Positions 17,968 to 28,189 of a DNA stretch of 64,000 nt are shown here, piece after piece. The stretch's first letter is position 1. Each line of letters starts with the position of its first letter. The translations under genes and the position numbers were made by a program. Source of the stretch: Verrucomicrobiia bacterium DG1235 (lineage in GTDB: Bacteria; Verrucomicrobiota; Verrucomicrobiia; Opitutales; Opitutaceae); the NCBI GenBank assembly GCA_000155695.1, contig DS990592.1, positions 2,472,473 through 2,536,472 on the forward strand, read 5' to 3'. Below the pieces are notes generated by a model. That model had not been told where the DNA came from. It searched no databases and saw only the letters and a program-made list of their open reading frames with translations.

Positions 17968-20907
17968 CTACTCCTCGCCTTCCCAGGCCTCGAAATTCAG
18001 CTTCAACTCCCGCAAAGCCTTTTCAACCTTTTCTCCATCCTCCGCAACAGCTGCATTCTCCACGTCCTTAGAATCCAAATACAACTGATCGATCCCCAAG
18101 GCCATCGCCGTATTGGCAAGATAATGGGCATCCTCTTTCACCATTACCCAATCCCCTTCGGCAGCGCTCTTTTCCATGTCTAAGTGTTTCGAATACACCT
18201 CCGCTACAGCCGCTTTCACCGCCTCCGCCGGATAGCTGTCAATTCCACCAAACACAGTCTGCGGCACAGCCGCCGAAACCGACTCCTCCTCCGGCTCTTC
18301 AGTCGCAGGCCCTATAAACAACGGCACGTGCTCGACAGCTGCCTCCTCCGATTCAGGCACCACCTCGACTCGCTTTTCCTCAATCCACGGGATATCGTTC
18401 AACTTCTCAGCTAACTGCCCAGCGTAGAACGGCTTGCCCAAAAAGTCATTCACTCCCGCGTCTCTAGCTCGCTTGACTTCGTCTTCCTGCAAAGACGCGG
18501 ATACTGCGATGATCCAAGGACGGATCGCCTCCCCACTCTCCTCGCGAATCAAGTTCGCCGCCTGTGGACCATCGACCTCCGGCATCCGCAAATCCATGAT
18601 CACCAAATCGTATTCATGCCCCACCTCAGAGGCCACTTTCCCTCCATCAAGCTCATCAGCCTCATAACCGAGCGACTCGAGATACTGCAAAATCAAACGC
18701 CGCACCATTGGGTTGTCATCAACTACCAAAATCTTGAGCGGATACTGTTTCCCCATCGCAATTACCAACGCATCTTCGTCGATCGGCAGCGAAGCAGACT
18801 CATTCGCTATATCATCCACTTCCAGCGTCGCGAACGCAAACGATGCCGTAAATCGCGAGCCCTTGCCCACCTCGCTCTCCACGTCAATCCTCCCACCCAT
18901 CAGCTCCACGATTCGATTCACGATCGCAAGCCCCAGGCCCGCACCTTCACGAGGAAATTTGCTCGAATGCTCGAGCTGTATAAACGGCTCGAACAAGCGC
19001 CCTAGATCCGCCTCCTTTATCCCGACCCCTGTATCCAAAATCTCAAACTTTAGCGGCAGTTCCTCCCCTGCATTACCCTTTTCAAAGTAAGCCTTTAAAA
19101 GCACCTCTCCCTCTTCCGTGTACTTCACGGAGTTGCCAAACAAGTTCAACAAAACCTGCCGTAGCCGCACCCCGTCCGACTGCACCAGCTCAGGCACCTT
19201 GGCGGCGATTTCGAGACTCGCCTTTAAGCCCTTCCTATCCGCCATCGGCTTAATCGTCCGAAAAGTCTCCTCTATCAATCGCCTCAGTCGCACAGGGCCA
19301 TATTCGAGCTCGAAATTTGCCTTACGCAAATTACTGAAATCCAAAATATCCTGCACGATTCGCAGAAGAATCTTCCCCTCGGACTGAATCGTATCCAAGC
19401 ACGAGCGCTGCTTCTCGTTCAAAGGCGTACTCTTCAGCAAATCGCTATAACCTAGCACGCTCTGCAACGGCGTTCGTATCTCATGACTGATCACCGCAAG
19501 AAACTCGCTTTTAGCTTGGTTCGCCGCCTCCGCTCTTTCCTTGGCCAATATCAAATCCGCCTCGCTCTCGTGCTCGATCTGGTAATAGAGGAAGAATATC
19601 ACCAAAGCCATGATTAGCCCAGCGATGATTATCGTCTGTAGTCTCGATAAGGATACATTTTTAAACCAGGACGATCCCGAGACATCTATACCTAGCCAAT
19701 ATGCAATATTCCCCGTACTGCGATCTCGAATCGGAGCGCTGACATGCAAAAGAGACTGATCGCCCAAAGCAAAGGGTCCCGCCAAAAAAGCCTCACCAGC
19801 GATAAATCCGTCTTCAACCCTTATATCCAAATGCGTTTTAGCCAAAAACGGCTGTTCGCTCTGTTCCCGCTCAAAAGCAGCCGTTCGAATCCCCGATTCG
19901 TCCCCATTCCACAAATACACCGATTGCACGTCAGACCCGACACGCTTGATCGCCAACAGTTGGCCTGCCAGCGAGCCAACCACGCGGCGTTCGCTTTCCA
20001 CGATATCCTCGAAATCTCCAAGCTCCGCCAAATCCATCGCCAAGGCCGCCGTCTGAGCGCGCGAAAGATAGTCCTCGCTCATCCGACTCTTCATTCGCTC
20101 GCCATTCCATGACGTCACGAGGAAACTCGCCCCAACCACAATCGCCAAAGCTACCGGCAACACTCGATGCCCCCAAAGCCTCAGTTGAGAGCCAATCTGA
20201 GGCACCACATCCTCGATACGACGCTGCAATCGATAGTACCAAAAACCAGTCAAAATCGTCCACCCCGCCAAGATGCGTAGCAGCAACAGGTCGAAACCAT
20301 AGTAGGGAAAATCTTCATACGCCACAGCATCGACCGGAAAGATCACCCCCAAACGTCCATGAGCTAGGAGCCAAGTCGGAAAAACCAGTGCGAGCCCCGC
20401 CACGATCATATAAAGCTCTCGCCGCTTCTCCTCCCGCGCCGCTCGCACGAAACAACGACACGCCCAGACCACCGCCCCTATCGAAACGAGAAACGAAACA
20501 ATCAAGGTATACAGCAAGTCGCCGATCTCGATCGAGAGCCCCAGAAAAAGCCCGCCCATCGCCGAATACGGAAAAAAGTTTCGCTCATCCGATCGCTTTG
20601 CATAACGGATAGCCGTCTCCACCAACAGGCCGTAGCCCAGCATCTCGAAACCGACCTCCAAGTTAAACGCCCTGAAAAACTCGTCGGAAAACGACAGAGT
20701 TCGCAAAAAGTCGGATATCGCCTGCGAAAACGCGTAAAACCCAATCCATAGCCACGGCAGCCGCGCTTCCTCGTGATTCGAAAGCGGCTTCGAAAGCGCC
20801 AGCAATCCGACCAGCATCCACCCGAAAAACGAAAGGAAAACGAGAAAGTCCTGCTCGAAAATCCAGCTCGGAATCAACTGTGGAGAATTGGGATCGGAGA
20901 AAGCCAT
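17968..20907 (-). CDS. Hybrid sensor histidine kinase with multi-TM input, receiver and Hpt domains
   Basis: Membrane signalling protein of about 979 residues from ATG 20907. It begins with seven or more hydrophobic helices (to about residue 265), then a periplasmic sensor-like segment (about 270-420) and another TM. HisKA follows, with H475 in AVISHEIRTPL. The HATPase domain has NLFGNSVKYT and GAGLGLAIV. The receiver domain has phosphoacceptor D772 in VIMDLRMPEVDG. The C-terminal Hpt-like helical domain has H928 in AHYLANTAMALG. It therefore carries a full phosphorelay in one chain; the stimulus and output partner are unknown. Convergent with the mogA-like gene. Confidence 0.9.
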   Translation of the reverse strand: MAFSDPNSPQLIPSWIFEQDFLVFLSFFGWMLVGLLALSKPLSNHEEARLPWLWIGFYAFSQAISDFLRTLSFSDEFFRAFNLEVGFEMLGYGLLVETAIRYAKRSDERNFFPYSAMGGLFLGLSIEIGDLLYTLIVSFLVSIGAVVWACRCFVRAAREEKRRELYMIVAGLALVFPTWLLAHGRLGVIFPVDAVAYEDFPYYGFDLLLLRILAGWTILTGFWYYRLQRRIEDVVPQIGSQLRLWGHRVLPVALAIVVGASFLVTSWNGERMKSRMSEDYLSRAQTAALAMDLAELGDFEDIVESERRVVGSLAGQLLAIKRVGSDVQSVYLWNGDESGIRTAAFEREQSEQPFLAKTHLDIRVEDGFIAGEAFLAGPFALGDQSLLHVSAPIRDRSTGNIAYWLGIDVSGSSWFKNVSLSRLQTIIIAGLIMALVIFFLYYQIEHESEADLILAKERAEAANQAKSEFLAVISHEIRTPLQSVLGYSDLLKSTPLNEKQRSCLDTIQSEGKILLRIVQDILDFSNLRKANFELEYGPVRLRRLIEETFRTIKPMADRKGLKASLEIAAKVPELVQSDGVRLRQVLLNLFGNSVKYTEEGEVLLKAYFEKGNAGEELPLKFEILDTGVGIKEADLGRLFEPFIQLEHSSKFPREGAGLGLAIVNRIVELMGGRIDVESEVGKGSRFTASFAFATLEVDDIANESASLPIDEDALVIAMGKQYPLKILVVDDNPMVRRLILQYLESLGYEADELDGGKVASEVGHEYDLVIMDLRMPEVDGPQAANLIREESGEAIRPWIIAVSASLQEDEVKRARDAGVNDFLGKPFYAGQLAEKLNDIPWIEEKRVEVVPESEEAAVEHVPLFIGPATEEPEEESVSAAVPQTVFGGIDSYPAEAVKAAVAEVYSKHLDMEKSAAEGDWVMVKEDAHYLANTAMALGIDQLYLDSKDVENAAVAEDGEKVEKALRELKLNFEAWEGEE

Positions 20908-21110
20908 GCAGCGAGTTCGCAATGATACAGACTAACTATCGGCATCCTTGCAACCCCCTGTAAGCCAAGACAATCTAAGATTTCCCCTCAAATACCTCAT
21001 TTCTACCCGCAGGGTCGGGCCATCCCACAAGCAGCTCCCGCTTCAGGCTCGCCTCAAAATTGCCGATTTGCTAACTCTCCGGCACCCAGCTCGCCTAAAA
21101 TCCTCCGCCA

Positions 21111-23023
21111 ATGTCACGCTCGAAACTCTCCAAGCCCTGGCTCCTCATCGCCCTCATCGCCCTGTACTCGCTCGGTCACCTTTTGTGGTACATGAAAACG
21201 CCGCTAGGCCTCAGCCCAGTCCTCGACGGAAGAGAGAATCTCATCCTCGCCCAGAAAATCGCCAACGGCTCCCTCGAGCCGGAACCCTTCTTCCGCGCGA
21301 TGCTCTACCCAGCCATCATAGCCTTCTTCCCTCTCGGGCACAGCCTCCTCGGATTCTTCTGCCACCTGATAAACAGCGGACTATCCATGCGTATCGCCCG
21401 CCGTCTCTGGAAAAACGACACCGCAGGACTCCTCGCCGGAGCTTTCGTTGGATTCAATCCCGTCCTGCTCCACTACGCATTCGACCCGCTCGACGCCACC
21501 CTCGCCATCACCTTTTTCCTTGCCTCCCTCGCCGCTTTCCAGAAATCCCTCACAACCCCCGCCTTCGACAAACAAGGAGCCACGCTTGCCGCAACCGCCG
21601 GACTCTTCATTTCGCTAGCAGCTATCACGCGTCCCCACTTTTTACTTACACTCCTAGTCCTTATCTTCCTCGCCACAATCGCCACCGCCAAGAAGCGTTT
21701 CCCCTTCAACCGACTCGTCTCCTTTATCAGCGCCCTAGCCCTTCCGCTCCTCGCCCTCGGATTCACCCAACAGCACATTTCCGGTTCCTTCCGCATCATA
21801 CCCTGGCAAGGAGCCTACAACCTCTACACCAGCAACAATCACTCCGCTAACGGACTCTACTACCAGCAAAAGCTCTCCTTCCAAAATCTTGGCGAACACC
21901 AAAACCCAAACCGCTTAGAAGAAGCCGAACTATACAAACAAGAGCACGACAAACTCGATGACATCTCCACCCGCAGCTCCTACTGGCGGAGCCGCACTCT
22001 GGAGAGCATAAGTGAGAAACCGCTTAAATGGCTCAAGCTAGAAGCCTTCAAGCTCTATGCCGCCCTAAACAATTTCGAGCAATACAACAACAAGACATAC
22101 AGTTTTCACAAGTCACTGTCTCCATGGCTTCAATACAATCCCCTCGGCTGGGGAACTCTATTGGCTATCGCAAGCTTCTGCGGAGCCACCCTCTGGCTTC
22201 AAATGAAAGGACATCTTTGGCCCCTCCTCATTATCGCATCGAGCATTCTAGCGGGACTTCTCATCTTTATGGCGAGCGGTCGATTCAGACTGCCGCTCGT
22301 ACCCCTACTCGCAATCATAGCAGCGGTCTTCCTGTCGTCTGGGCCGCCTTCAAAAGCTCCTCCTGGAAACTTCGCCGTCGCGGCCTCATCGCATGCGCGA
22401 TCGCTCTCGCGGTCAGCTTTTCCCAATTCGCTGGCATCGCCTCAGAAAAGACTTACGTTCAAGACGCGCTCCTTGTCGCCGACGCCTCCGCCCGAATCGG
22501 TGAAGACCAGCTCGCCATCCAATGGGCAAGCTACGCCCTTGAGCGAAACCCCAATCAGCAACAAGCCCTCCGCCTGCGCTTGATTTCTCGATACAATCAG
22601 ATCGCCAGCGGAGCCATCCCCGCCACCGCTGAGCTCTGGCAGGAGCTCCAGTTGGACAATACCAAACTCCAACTCCAAGACGAGCTCCTAAGCTTCGTTC
22701 GCGGCGTCATAACCTGGAACACCAGAAGCGCTCAAGAAGCCAAACTCGAATGGGAAAATGGATACAGAAAATTCGGGCTCAAGGCCACACCATGCCTAGC
22801 AGCCCTAAAACACATTGACACCCCCATAGAAGACCGGGAGATTCCCAGCCCAATCGAACCCTTTCTCACCCACGGCCAGCACTGGCTTTATGCCTATACT
22901 ATAGCAGCGCCACTGCCCGCCGAAAAAAGAGAAGCGTTTCTTTCCGAAATCCGCCTCTCCGAGGAAGCCTACCAAAACATCGGGAAAAGCTTGAATCGCA
23001 TAATTCCAAAAAAGCTTCCCTAG
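21111..23023 (+). pseudogene. GT39/ArnT-like membrane glycosyltransferase with TPR-like tail, broken by a -1 frameshift
   Basis: The first frame (21111 to about 22326) encodes a polytopic membrane protein. It has the GT39-type early loop LDGRENLILAQKIANG plus RAMLYPAIIAFF and about 10-11 TM helices, ending in GRFRLPLVPLLAIIAA. The reading then becomes Ser/Pro/Arg-rich noise, while the -1 frame continues sensibly with GLPVVWAAFKSSSWK, a last TM and a helical TPR-like tail ending at 23023. Adding one G at 22325-22326 (GCGG to GCGGG) would restore about 637 residues. This may be an assembly error, a recent mutation or programmed slippage. Family known role: transfer of sugars from polyprenyl phosphates to envelope targets. 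Confidence 0.8.
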
Positions 23024-23058
23024 AGCGTGTCTTCAAATGAGCTCTTTGCTGGCAGGTC

Positions 23059-23937
23059 CTAATCCTTCTCATCCAGAAAGAGGCGAAACAAGGCCTGCGT
23101 CCCCTCGTCCTTCGCTCCCTCAGCGACCAATTTTTCGAACAGCCCCTTGGCCAGTTCGATGCCGGGCAACTCCAGCTCCATCTCCTCCGCAGACTCAATT
23201 GCGATTTTCATGTCCTTGAGAAAATGCTTCACAAAAAATCCGGGAGCAAAATCCCCCTGCAACGCCCGCGGCACAAGATTGCTCATCGTCCAGCTGCCAG
23301 CAGCCCCAGCCGATATGCTCTGCAAGACCGTAGCCGGATCCAGCCCAGACCGCTTCGCGTAACTCAGCGACTCACCGATCGCCACCATGCCTCCTGCAAT
23401 CGCGATCTGATTACACATCTTCGTATGCTGCCCCGCCCCGGCTGCTCCTTGATAAACGATATTAGATCCCATCACCTCCAGGATCGGCAGCGACCGCTCA
23501 TAAGCAGCTTGATCCCCGCCTACCATGATGGAGAGGCTCGCGTCGCGCGCTCCCAAATCCCCGCCAGAAACTGGAGCATCCAAAACACTGATACCACGCC
23601 GCGCTCCGACTTCCGCTATGATACCAGCCAATAGCGGACTGGAAGTCGTCATATCTATGGCAACCCCGTCCGAATGCAGCGCGGATAGAATCCCCGTCGA
23701 ACCGAGATAGACCGCTTCCACATCACTCGGGTAACCGAGAATCGTTATCACGACATCCGCTCCTACCGTTGCCTCGTGCGGAGAGTCCTTCCATACCGCG
23801 CCATTCTCGAGCAGTTCCTCCGCCTTCGATCGCGTCCGATTGTATACGCTGACTGGATACCCAGCCGCGAGAAGGTGTCCAGCCATACTGGACCCCATCA
23901 CTCCTGTCCCGATGAACGCAATCTTCTCCCTGCTCAT
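23059..23937 (-). CDS. NAD(P)-dependent beta-hydroxyacid dehydrogenase (HIBADH/GarR-like)
   Basis: Oxidoreductase of the 3-hydroxyisobutyrate/tartronate-semialdehyde reductase family. The N-terminal Rossmann motif is IAFIGTGVMGSSMAGHL. The substrate motif DAPVSGGDLGARDASL is present, as is the catalytic lysine region GAGQHTKMCNQ (K of HTK). 292 residues from ATG 23937 fits the family. I dropped a hydrophobic 14-residue extension from an upstream codon. The substrate (tartronate semialdehyde, hydroxyisobutyrate or succinic semialdehyde) is not decided by the sequence. It is convergent with the broken glycosyltransferase. Confidence 0.88.
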   Translation of the reverse strand: MSREKIAFIGTGVMGSSMAGHLLAAGYPVSVYNRTRSKAEELLENGAVWKDSPHEATVGADVVITILGYPSDVEAVYLGSTGILSALHSDGVAIDMTTSSPLLAGIIAEVGARRGISVLDAPVSGGDLGARDASLSIMVGGDQAAYERSLPILEVMGSNIVYQGAAGAGQHTKMCNQIAIAGGMVAIGESLSYAKRSGLDPATVLQSISAGAAGSWTMSNLVPRALQGDFAPGFFVKHFLKDMKIAIESAEEMELELPGIELAKGLFEKLVAEGAKDEGTQALFRLFLDEKD

Positions 23938-24022
23938 GAATCGCAAGTGTACGTAAAAACTAATACAAATCGATACCAAACTGCAGACGAGCGCCTAGAA
24001 AATCACCCATTTTTCACCAAAC

Positions 24023-24056
24023 GCAAAAAAACCGACTCCCAAAAAGGAGTCGGTTT
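24023..24056 (-). terminator. Intrinsic terminator after the class II aldolase gene
   Basis: On the minus strand the stem CCGACTCC/GGAGTCGG closes a short A/T loop and is followed by TTTTTTT (complement of 24025-24031). It lies about 30 bases after the aldolase stop. Confidence 0.85.
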
Positions 24057-24086
24057 AGAAATCAGTATTAAAGTAACAACTACAGC

Positions 24087-25118
24087 TTATACAGTACCGT
24101 AAATCGTCTTACCTTCAGAGAGCAAATCGCTCGCAGCTTCCTGCAAACGCTTAGCCATATTGGCCTCTGCCTTCTTCAAGTAACCGCGAGGGTCGTAGGC
24201 CTTCTTGTTGCCCACTTCACCATCGATCTTGAGCACGCCTTCGATGTTCTCGCAAATGTGCGTCACAACCGGACGAGTAAATGCGTACTGCGTGTCCGTA
24301 TCGATGTTCATCTTCACCACGCCATAGTCGAGGGTCTCACGGATGTCCGAAAGCTCGGAACCGGAACCGCCGTGGAAAACGAGATCCATTTCAGCGCCTG
24401 CGCCATGCTTGTCCATGACTGCCTTTTGGCCGTCGCGGAGAATGGTTGGCTTGAGCTTAACAGAACCTGGCTTGTACGCGCCATGCACGTTGCCGAAAGT
24501 CGCTGCGAAAAGGAAACGGCCCAGTGGCTGCAACGCTTCGTACACTTCCACCATATCCTCAGGAGTGGTGTAGAGCTTTTCGATTGGGAGACCAGAAGTG
24601 TCGTGACCATCTTCTTCGCCGCCAACGCAGCCCGCCTCGACTTCGAGGATGATTCCGAGCTCCGCGCACTCCTTGAGGAGTTCCTTGGAGATCTTGAGAT
24701 TCTCGTCGAGAGCTACCACCGAACCGTCGAACATGTGCGACTGGAAGAGCGGACCCTTGCCCTCTGCAACACGCTTGCGGGACGCTTCGAGAAGCGGCTT
24801 GAGGAAACCGTCAACCTTCTCTGGATGACAGTGGTCGGTGTGGAGCGCTACAAGGACGTCGTACTTCTCAGCGAGCAAGTGAGTAGCTTCTGCCAAAACA
24901 ATGGCTCCAAAAGCTGCATCGCTAACGTTTAGTCCGGAAGCGAACTGACCGCCGCCGGTGGATACTTGAATGATACCGTCCGTCTTGGAGTCAGCGAAAG
25001 CCTTCAAGGCTGCGTTGATCGTCGTGAGCGACGTAATATTTACGGCTGGGTATGCGTAGCCTCCCTTTTGGGCGGCATCCAACATCGCTTCGTACTGCTT
25101 AGGTGTTGCGACTGGCAT
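24087..25118 (-). CDS. Class II fructose-bisphosphate aldolase
   Basis: Zinc-dependent aldolase of glycolysis and gluconeogenesis, cleaving fructose 1,6-bisphosphate to DHAP and GAP. Metal-site motif VALHTDHCHPEK, GIILEVEAG, and the phosphate-binding regions TFGNVHGAYKPG and VFHGGSGS (with following Ser/Asp) are all present. At 343 residues it fits the FbaA-type class IIA branch. It has its own terminator. A perfect palindrome lies 44-71 bases upstream of the start, which may regulate it. Confidence 0.95.
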   Translation of the reverse strand: MPVATPKQYEAMLDAAQKGGYAYPAVNITSLTTINAALKAFADSKTDGIIQVSTGGGQFASGLNVSDAAFGAIVLAEATHLLAEKYDVLVALHTDHCHPEKVDGFLKPLLEASRKRVAEGKGPLFQSHMFDGSVVALDENLKISKELLKECAELGIILEVEAGCVGGEEDGHDTSGLPIEKLYTTPEDMVEVYEALQPLGRFLFAATFGNVHGAYKPGSVKLKPTILRDGQKAVMDKHGAGAEMDLVFHGGSGSELSDIRETLDYGVVKMNIDTDTQYAFTRPVVTHICENIEGVLKIDGEVGNKKAYDPRGYLKKAEANMAKRLQEAASDLLSEGKTIYGTV

Positions 25119-25161
25119 TTCTCTTTTTAAGATTAGATGTTCTTATTTTTAAATCTACCGA

Positions 25162-25189
25162 TTAGTAGAGTTCCTGATCACTCTACTAA
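25162..25189. promoter_or_regulatory. Perfect 10-8-10 palindrome upstream of the aldolase gene
   Basis: TTAGTAGAGT (25162-25171), spacer TCCTGATC, ACTCTACTAA (25180-25189). It lies in the AT-rich leader 44-71 bases before the aldolase ATG, in the 304-base divergent gap with the BLUF gene. It could be a repressor operator or a 5'-UTR hairpin. There is no T-run, so a simple terminator is unlikely. I see no gene in the rest of the gap (25119-25422). Confidence 0.55.
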
Positions 25190-25422
25190 GAAAAGTTTTA
25201 CCTTCAACCAAAATCGCTAGAAGCATCCCAACGATTAGCGAATTAGAGGGAGATAATTGTCTCTTGTACGGAAAAGTCCCTATGAAAGCACGAGCTCTCC
25301 CCATCAAGTGCTCGCCATCAAACAACACGTAGCTCGCTTAATCAACCTTGCCAAAAACCCTTAACACGTTTCTCTTACAAACGAAATCAAACGACACAAT
25401 AGAGCCTCCATCCCACCCATTC

Positions 25423-25881
25423 ATGTCCATTTGTCGCCTCATTTACCAAAGCATCGCTTTCGAAGATATTCTGGCAAACCAAGCCTTGGCCGAACTCCAA
25501 GAATCAAGCTCCGCTCGCAATCGCGAACTTGGCGTCACCGGGCTCCTGCTACTCTCGGGCGACCGCTTTCTGCAAGTACTCGAAGGAGAAAGCGACCCTG
25601 TAAACGAGCTCTTCGCCAAGATCCAGGCCGATCCCCGCCACCACACCATTCGCCTGATCGACTACGTGAATTTCGCCGAGCGCTATTTCGACAATTGGGG
25701 AATGCGCCTCGTAGACCTCTACGACCTACCCCTTCAGCCACGCCAATACCTCATGCAAAAGTACAGCAGCTCAGACGATACCGTGCAAATCCCCGAGCAG
25801 CTGCACCGAGTCTACTCGCTTCTCCTAGATGCCAAAACGCTCTGCATCAACAAACCATGGTCCCCAGCAACCCCTAGCTGA
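25423..25881 (+). CDS. BLUF-domain blue-light sensor, short stand-alone form
   Basis: Flavin-binding photoreceptor of about 152 residues. The family pattern is clear from ATG 25423: Y8 in RLIYQS, N33 in ARNRELGVTGLLLLSG and Q51 in RFLQVLEGE, the Tyr-Asn-Gln set that carries out BLUF photochemistry. Only a short C-terminal helical cap follows the domain, with no fused output domain, so it must act through a partner protein. Its neighbours (divergent aldolase, convergent GH2) do not name one. A TTG at 25348 would add a 25-residue leader and is unlikely. Confidence 0.9.
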   Translation: MSICRLIYQSIAFEDILANQALAELQESSSARNRELGVTGLLLLSGDRFLQVLEGESDPVNELFAKIQADPRHHTIRLIDYVNFAERYFDNWGMRLVDLYDLPLQPRQYLMQKYSSSDDTVQIPEQLHRVYSLLLDAKTLCINKPWSPATPS

Positions 25882-25884
25882 ACG

Positions 25885-28086
25885 CTAGTTCGCTCGAGCC
25901 AAAAAACAAAAATCGTACTCGGAATTCCAATCCGGGCGACCCTCGACGCGGAGAATCAGCTTGAAAGTTTGCTCCTCGATCTCAGGCACCCGAAATCGCA
26001 GCACCGGTCCCACGCGATTTTCTCCCTCCTCAAGCGCGTCGAAATACCAGCCGAGAACGAAACTCTCGTCGTCGCCAAATCTTAGATACGCCTCCACGCG
26101 ATCACCCTTCACCGAGTTCGGCCCATCGTGCAGCATCCAAAGCTCCGCCTCGAATAAGTCGCCAGCCTTCCACGAAAAACGCTTTACTCGGGCCGAAGCC
26201 AAAGTAGGGCGACAACTCTGACGCACTGCCCTAAGAGCTGGCTTCGGCTCGCACGGCCACGAAATAATACTATTATTTGCTGCAGCCGGCCAAGGCTCGT
26301 TAAAGCACCAGTTGATCGCCATCGAGCAATACGGTTTCTGCCGGCGCGCCTCCTCGTACAAGCCCTTCAAACCTTCCGCCTGCATGAGCTGCCCCCATAC
26401 CACAAGCTCTTCAATGGACTCCGGACGGCCGAAGTAGCGCTCCACCGTATCCATACAGAGCCACGATCCCTCGTCACATTCCCACGCCCCAAACCCATGC
26501 CTCTGACGCCAAACTCCCTCGGAGCGCGGAGGGAAAAGCTGATCCTCGGGAATAAGGCTGCGCAACTTCTCCACTGACGCCGGACCCGGAATGCCAAACT
26601 CGACATAGGCCGAATTCCTCGCCGTCTGAAACACCTCAAAACACTCCTTGCCCAACTGATCGCGAAACAAATAACCGCCGTGCCCCACCCCCATTATCGG
26701 CGACGTCGGAAGAAAAGGCGTGTCAGGATCAAGCTCGTAACACTTCTTGTTAAGCAACCGGATCGCCTTCGACTGATCCGTCATGCCCGACCAAGAATTG
26801 AAAAGCTCGTTGCCCCCGCACCAGATCACCACGCACGGGTGACCCTTGAGCTGCTTCACGATAGCAGCCGCCTCCTGACCAAGCGTATCCAAAAACTCAG
26901 GACTCTCTGAATAGCAATTGCAAGCAAGCGGGAAATCCTGCCAAACCATCAGGCCCAGCCGATCGCACTGCTCGAAAAAGGAAGGCTTGCCCACCGCAGA
27001 CCCGCCCCAGCATCTCAATAGATTGAAGTGACAGCTCGCCGCCTTCTCCAGCAAAGGCCGATACGCATCCTCGCCCACCACTCCTGGAAAAACATCCGGA
27101 GCCACCCAGTTCGACCCCTTCACGAATATCCGCTTGCCGTTCACTTCAAGCGTCATAGCCGCCACGCTGCGCGATTTCGGCATTTCCGGTGATTCCTCCC
27201 AAGCCCCTTCGTTCATAACCAAACGACAAGACCTGAACCCGATGCGGCGCCGTTTCGTGTCAAGCAACTCACCGTTCTCTCCGTGCAGGGATACAGCTAA
27301 AAAGTACATTGACTGATCTCCGTATCCACGGGGCCACCACAAATCTGGATCATGCACCTCGCAAGCCCCATCCACTATCGATTGCTGATCAAGATTCACA
27401 GTCTCGCCATCTACAACTTCCCCTTCCGAATCGACCAAGCTCCACTCGAAGACCCCCGAAGCCAAACAACTCAACTCGACCGATATATCGAGCTTCACCA
27501 CGGAAAAGTCGTCTTCCACCACATAGTCGAACTCCAACTCCTTGATATGCTGAGCGCTGCGCAATTCCAGAAACGTCTCCCGCCAAATACCCGTTGGAAC
27601 AAGTCTCGGATGAAAGTCCCAGCCATAGCTTACCGCTGGTTTGACGGAATGACTCGCCTCTATCCGTCCTTCTCCCAATCCAGAATCCGGTATTGGAAAA
27701 ACCACTACTTCTAGCGTTTCGCCTCCCTTGGCCACATCGGTTAAGTCCAGCTCCACGCGTCGAAACATCCCCTCCTGCCCATGCACGGTTCGATCCCCGA
27801 CCCTCACCAAAAACCGATAGTCCACTCCTCCGGAAACGAAGAACAATCGCTTCCCGTCCAGCTCTTCGAGCCGAGGCAGAGTCGTCTCGTAGACCCAGTA
27901 AACCTTTTCCATCCAAGCATAGCGACCCACGTCGCCATCCTGCCAAAAGTGAGGCCAACCCTCCGCGCTCGCCCAGTCCAGCTGCACCGCGCCCGGCACC
28001 GACGCGTTTACCCATTTATCCGGCAAAATGCTAGGGTCGGAGGTGTATCCGACTTTCCATTCAAGTTTGTAACGATTCAAAGGCAT
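25885..28086 (-). CDS. Glycoside hydrolase family 2 protein, beta-mannosidase-like (second copy)
   Basis: A 733-residue GH2 enzyme with the sugar-binding N-terminal fold (VSYGWDFHPRLVPTGIWRE), Ig-like domain and barrel (LRCWGGSA, VWQDFPLACN). Acid/base E427 in IWCGGNE and likely nucleophile E496 in AYVEFGIPG. It is clearly divergent from the GH2 at 4.9-7.4 kb: shorter, with GGNE instead of GNNE. Probably a cytoplasmic exo-beta-mannosidase, but another beta-glycoside could be its substrate. The gene ends 3 bases after the convergent BLUF gene stops. Confidence 0.85.
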   Translation of the reverse strand: MPLNRYKLEWKVGYTSDPSILPDKWVNASVPGAVQLDWASAEGWPHFWQDGDVGRYAWMEKVYWVYETTLPRLEELDGKRLFFVSGGVDYRFLVRVGDRTVHGQEGMFRRVELDLTDVAKGGETLEVVVFPIPDSGLGEGRIEASHSVKPAVSYGWDFHPRLVPTGIWRETFLELRSAQHIKELEFDYVVEDDFSVVKLDISVELSCLASGVFEWSLVDSEGEVVDGETVNLDQQSIVDGACEVHDPDLWWPRGYGDQSMYFLAVSLHGENGELLDTKRRRIGFRSCRLVMNEGAWEESPEMPKSRSVAAMTLEVNGKRIFVKGSNWVAPDVFPGVVGEDAYRPLLEKAASCHFNLLRCWGGSAVGKPSFFEQCDRLGLMVWQDFPLACNCYSESPEFLDTLGQEAAAIVKQLKGHPCVVIWCGGNELFNSWSGMTDQSKAIRLLNKKCYELDPDTPFLPTSPIMGVGHGGYLFRDQLGKECFEVFQTARNSAYVEFGIPGPASVEKLRSLIPEDQLFPPRSEGVWRQRHGFGAWECDEGSWLCMDTVERYFGRPESIEELVVWGQLMQAEGLKGLYEEARRQKPYCSMAINWCFNEPWPAAANNSIISWPCEPKPALRAVRQSCRPTLASARVKRFSWKAGDLFEAELWMLHDGPNSVKGDRVEAYLRFGDDESFVLGWYFDALEEGENRVGPVLRFRVPEIEEQTFKLILRVEGRPDWNSEYDFCFLARAN

Positions 28087-28189
28087 TGCTCGATGATTTT
28101 AGCACGAAGCAAACCCCTACCTCTCGAATTCCGTTCTCGCAACCTTTTGCTAAAAAAGAGACAACATTGCCGCCAATACCGGACCCGAC

